Source: Palsa-504 sp963787645 (GTDB taxonomy: Bacteria > Actinomycetota > Actinomycetes > Streptosporangiales > Streptosporangiaceae). From it: a stretch of 64,000 nucleotides of DNA. The stretch is taken from NCBI GenBank assembly GCA_963787645.1, contig CAWBDS010000003.1, positions 868,001 to 932,000 on the forward strand, in the 5' to 3' direction. Under the pieces are notes generated by a model. That model saw nothing but the letters and a program-made list of their open reading frames with translations. It did no database searches and was not told the DNA's origin. Each line of letters begins with the position of its first letter. The first letter of the stretch is position 1. The position numbers were made by a program, and so were the translations under genes. Positions 61,787-64,000 of this stretch are shown piece after piece.

Positions 61787-62300
61787 CCGGCGCTGGCTGC
61801 GGGTCCGCCAGGTAGCCAACCTGGCCAACGGCTCCACGCTGGCCGGGCTCGGGCTGGCCGCCCTGGGCTGCGACGCGACCGCGCGCAGCGCGGACGGCCT
61901 GTTCGTCGGCACCGGTTACCGGCTGGCGGTGCCGCCCGCGCCGGCCTTCTGCCTGGGCAACGTGCTCATGATCCGGGGGGACGGGATCGAGCCCGGCTCC
62001 GCGCTGTTCCGGCACGAGGCCCGGCACGCCACCCAGTTCGCCTGCTGCGGCGGGCTGGTCATGATCCCGCTGTACCTGGCTGCGGCGGCTGTGTCCTGGG
62101 CGCTGACCGGCGACTTCGGCGCGCGTAACGTGTTCGAGCGGCGGGCGGGCCTGGCCGACGGCGGCTATACCGACAAGCCCGTGCGGCCCGCGCTGCGGCG
62201 GCTCAGCGGGCCAGGCCGCCGAGCACCCGGTCCGGCGCGGTCTTGTCCCGCTCCAGCTTCAGCCGTACCTGACGAATCGACCGCCAGCCCTTCCCGGTGA
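61776..62300 (+). CDS. Small HEXXH protein, third gene of the FtsH-like operon
   Basis: 174 residues from GTG 61776, overlapping the protease stop. It contains FRHEARHATQFA, an HEXXH zinc-binding motif in a short helix, followed by a hydrophobic helix (GGLVMIPLYLAAAAVSWAL). No third ligand is obvious. The C-terminal 40 residues are low complexity and overlap the convergent cyclase gene by 98 bp. Possible minigluzincin-like peptidase or a structural Zn protein; family unknown to me. Confidence 0.65.
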   Translation: MSPDRRWLRVRQVANLANGSTLAGLGLAALGCDATARSADGLFVGTGYRLAVPPAPAFCLGNVLMIRGDGIEPGSALFRHEARHATQFACCGGLVMIPLYLAAAAVSWALTGDFGARNVFERRAGLADGGYTDKPVRPALRRLSGPGRRAPGPARSCPAPASAVPDESTASPSR

Positions 62301-62907
62301 GCAGGAACTCGCCCCCGGCAGGCAGGGCGGCGATCCCGTTCATGATCGCCTGCGGGTCCCCGATGTGCCGTTCGGCGGCCTTGCCTGCGTTGACCACGTC
62401 GGTGACCTCGCCACTATCCGGGTCGATCCCGGCCAGGTAGTGCGTGCCGGCCACGTTGGCCCAGATCGTCCCGGCCGACCAGGCCAGGTCGTTCAGGCCC
62501 TGGACCCGACGGCCACCGAGGCGGACGTGCACGACGGCCTGCGGGCTGAGCGTGCCCGGGTCGCGGCGGACCAGCTCGCTGCTCCCGTCGCTGGTCACCA
62601 GGTAGCCGTCGGCCGCGCACAGGCCCCAGCCTTCCCGGTTGAAGGGCACCTGTTCGATCGGCTCCAGGCTCCAGGCATCCCAGGCCAGCGCGATCCGGTC
62701 CTGCCAGGTGAGCTGCCAGATCCGGTCGCCCACGCGGCAGATACCCTCGGCGAAGTGCTCCGGAGCCAGCTCGGCCCGGTGCTCGGGCCGGGCGGCGCCC
62801 AGCGGGTAACGGCACAGCGCCGAGCGTTCGTACAGCCCGGTCGATTCCCACACCATTCCGTCATCCGCGATCAGCCCCTGGGTGAACCCCCGGCCGGGAT
62901 GCGGCAC
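62203..62907 (-). CDS. Glutaminyl-peptide cyclotransferase (plant-type, beta-propeller)
   Basis: 234 residues from GTG 62907. The family opening PHPGRGFTQGLIADDGMVWESTGLYERSAL is clear, and ICRVGDRIWQLTWQDRIALAWD and VQGLNDLAWSAGTIWANV follow. These five-bladed propeller enzymes turn N-terminal Gln into pyroglutamate. In-frame codons continue upstream to the MoeA-like stop without ATG or GTG, so the start is settled by default. No signal peptide is seen, unusual for an enzyme often exported. Confidence 0.85.
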   Translation of the reverse strand: MPHPGRGFTQGLIADDGMVWESTGLYERSALCRYPLGAARPEHRAELAPEHFAEGICRVGDRIWQLTWQDRIALAWDAWSLEPIEQVPFNREGWGLCAADGYLVTSDGSSELVRRDPGTLSPQAVVHVRLGGRRVQGLNDLAWSAGTIWANVAGTHYLAGIDPDSGEVTDVVNAGKAAERHIGDPQAIMNGIAALPAGGEFLLTGKGWRSIRQVRLKLERDKTAPDRVLGGLAR

Positions 62908-62988
62908 CCGCCTGATGACCTCGGTCCGCCAGGTTCTCAGCTGCCACCGCCCTTTGCCGCCGAGCCCTTTGCTGGCTGCGCTCCGGGC

Positions 62989-64000
62989 TCAGCGTATTCG
63001 GCGGCCCATTTCCTTGGCGGAGTAACCGCCGAGCTCCTCGACCGAGGCCTTGAAGCGGTCCGACTGGAGCAGCGACCACAGCGGCGCGAGCTGGGGCGAG
63101 TCCATCGCGCCGGGCGCGACGACCAGATCGTAGGGTTCGGTGGCGAGCGGCACGAAATCTAGTCCGAACGCCCGGGCCGCGGCCATGATCCCCATCCCCG
63201 CGTCGGCCCGCCCGGACGCGATCGCGGCCGCCACCGCCAGGTGCGTGGGCTCTTCGCGGGCGTAACCCTCGATGGCCTCGGGTGCGATGCCCAGCTGCCC
63301 AAGGACGACATCGAGCAGCACTCGTGTCCCGGCCCCGCGCTGGCGGTTCACGTAGCGCAGCCCGGGCCGGCACAGGTCGGCCAGCCCGTCGATCTCCCGC
63401 GGGTTCCCCGCCGCCACCATCAGCCCCTGCGACCGTTCCACCAGGCGCACCACGGCCACCTCCGGGCGGGCCGCGCCGAACACCCGGTCCAGGTAGGGCA
63501 GCGTGTACTCCCCCGAGGCCGGGTCGAGCAGGTGCGACCCGGCGATGTGGCACAGGCCGTCGCGCAGGGCCACCAGGCCGCCGAGCGACCCGACGTTGGA
63601 GGACGCGAGGGTCACCAGCGGGTCGTCGGCGCGCAGCGCGGAGGAGGCCAGGTCGAGCACCAGATCGTGGGACCCGATGGCCACGATCGTGCGCGCGATC
63701 TCGTCGGGTCCGCGCAGCAGCCGGACCGGCACCGCGGCGCCCGCGTGCTGTCCTTCCACCCCGGCCGGCACGACGAGCAGCCCGTCGGCGCGGACCAGTG
63801 AGGTCAGGACGCCCGCGCCGCGCGGCAGCGGCGTGGCCACCAGCGAGCCGCCGACCGAACCGAGCCGGACCCGCACCCAGTCGTCCATGCCGAGCGGGGA
63901 GGCGAGCTTGCGGGCCAGCCGGGCCGTCACCTGCGGCCGTTCGCGGGGCGGCGCGCCGGATAGCTCGGCCAGCAGCGGCGCCGCGAAGATGTCGAAGGTG
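62989..64000 (-). CDS. MoeA-type molybdopterin protein fused to PBP-like domain (partial, cut by window edge)
   Basis: Open to the window edge. The first visible residues (TFDIFAAPLLAELSGAP) and WVRVRLGSVGGSLVATPLPRGAGVLTSLVRADGLLVVP match the C-terminal part of MoeA, which inserts molybdate into the pterin. Then follows a ~190-residue domain like the substrate-binding part of LysR or a molybdate-binding protein (YVNRQRGAGTRVLLDVVLGQLG, GRADAGMGIMAAARAFGLDFVPL). Such MoeA-PBP fusions occur in actinobacteria and are thought to sense or load molybdate/tungstate. N-terminal region is outside the window. Confidence 0.82.
   Translation of the reverse strand, partial: TFDIFAAPLLAELSGAPPRERPQVTARLARKLASPLGMDDWVRVRLGSVGGSLVATPLPRGAGVLTSLVRADGLLVVPAGVEGQHAGAAVPVRLLRGPDEIARTIVAIGSHDLVLDLASSALRADDPLVTLASSNVGSLGGLVALRDGLCHIAGSHLLDPASGEYTLPYLDRVFGAARPEVAVVRLVERSQGLMVAAGNPREIDGLADLCRPGLRYVNRQRGAGTRVLLDVVLGQLGIAPEAIEGYAREEPTHLAVAAAIASGRADAGMGIMAAARAFGLDFVPLATEPYDLVVAPGAMDSPQLAPLWSLLQSDRFKASVEELGGYSAKEMGRRIR

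Noticed and set aside
44..64000. CRISPR arrays, tRNA or rRNA genes
   Set aside because: No regularly spaced repeat-spacer pattern, no cloverleaf with a T-loop motif and no rRNA-like segments were seen on either strand.

Overview
The window is very GC-rich with strong third-position GC bias and a typical actinobacterial gene set: an ECF41-type and a SigE-family sigma factor, a LuxR/LAL-type ATPase regulator, STAS and RsbW-like partner-switch proteins, DUF3500, DUF3618, a plant-type glutaminyl cyclase, and hyp genes mixed with SIS-domain genes as near actinobacterial high-affinity [NiFe] hydrogenases. I place it in a soil-type, high-GC actinomycete and cannot name the genus from sequence alone.

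Layout. 1-8.1 kb is a cell-surface glycan or lipid locus: a truncated fatty-acyl-AMP ligase, a GT2 and a GT4 glycosyltransferase, a MOP-type flippase, a PAPS sulfotransferase, a small membrane protein and a large membrane glycosyltransferase. 8.1-13.4 kb is a regulatory and decaying region. It holds a 53-bp dispersed repeat, a small stress-type ATPase, a winged-helix protein with a duplicated start region, a desaturase/LacI chimeric remnant, and a secreted-protein gene broken by five frameshifts. 13.5-20.3 kb has a tiny hydrophobic peptide gene with its own promoter and hairpin, a large ATPase-LuxR regulator, a STAS protein, a candidate small RNA, and a sigma factor/membrane-propeller pair. 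20.3-23.9 kb is acyl-CoA metabolism (acyl-CoA dehydrogenase, crotonase) plus a DUF3500 protein.

24.0-26.3 kb is a cassette bounded by long inverted repeats and containing DoxX-like and ECF41 sigma genes. 26.4-29.5 kb is one gene joining an endonuclease-Q-like PHP nuclease to a UvrD-type helicase. 29.6-33.7 kb is a tightly overlapping operon SIS-hypC-like-SIS-hypC-hypD-hypE; hypF lies 7 kb away at 40.9-43.1 kb, coupled to a PatB/MalY lyase. No hydrogenase subunit, hypA or hypB is present in the window. Between them are a MerR/ABC-2 export operon, an APC permease coupled to a CBS-DUF294 protein, and a DUF3089 lipoprotein.

44.3-58.4 kb is mostly housekeeping and accessory genes: amidohydrolase, methyltransferase, phosphoglucomutase, GH13 alpha-glucosidase, rhomboid, patatin, OsmC, alpha/beta hydrolase, MFS exporter, a PLP basic-amino-acid-decarboxylase-like protein, YnfA and DUF3618. 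58.6-62.3 kb is an unusual operon of a lipoprotein, a divergent four-TM FtsH-like AAA protease and a small HEXXH protein. The window ends with a glutaminyl cyclase and a truncated MoeA fused to a substrate-binding-protein-like domain.

At least a dozen apparent single-base frameshifts interrupt otherwise well-conserved genes. This suggests either indel errors in a draft assembly or local gene decay; gene ends and 'pseudogene' calls should be read with that in mind.
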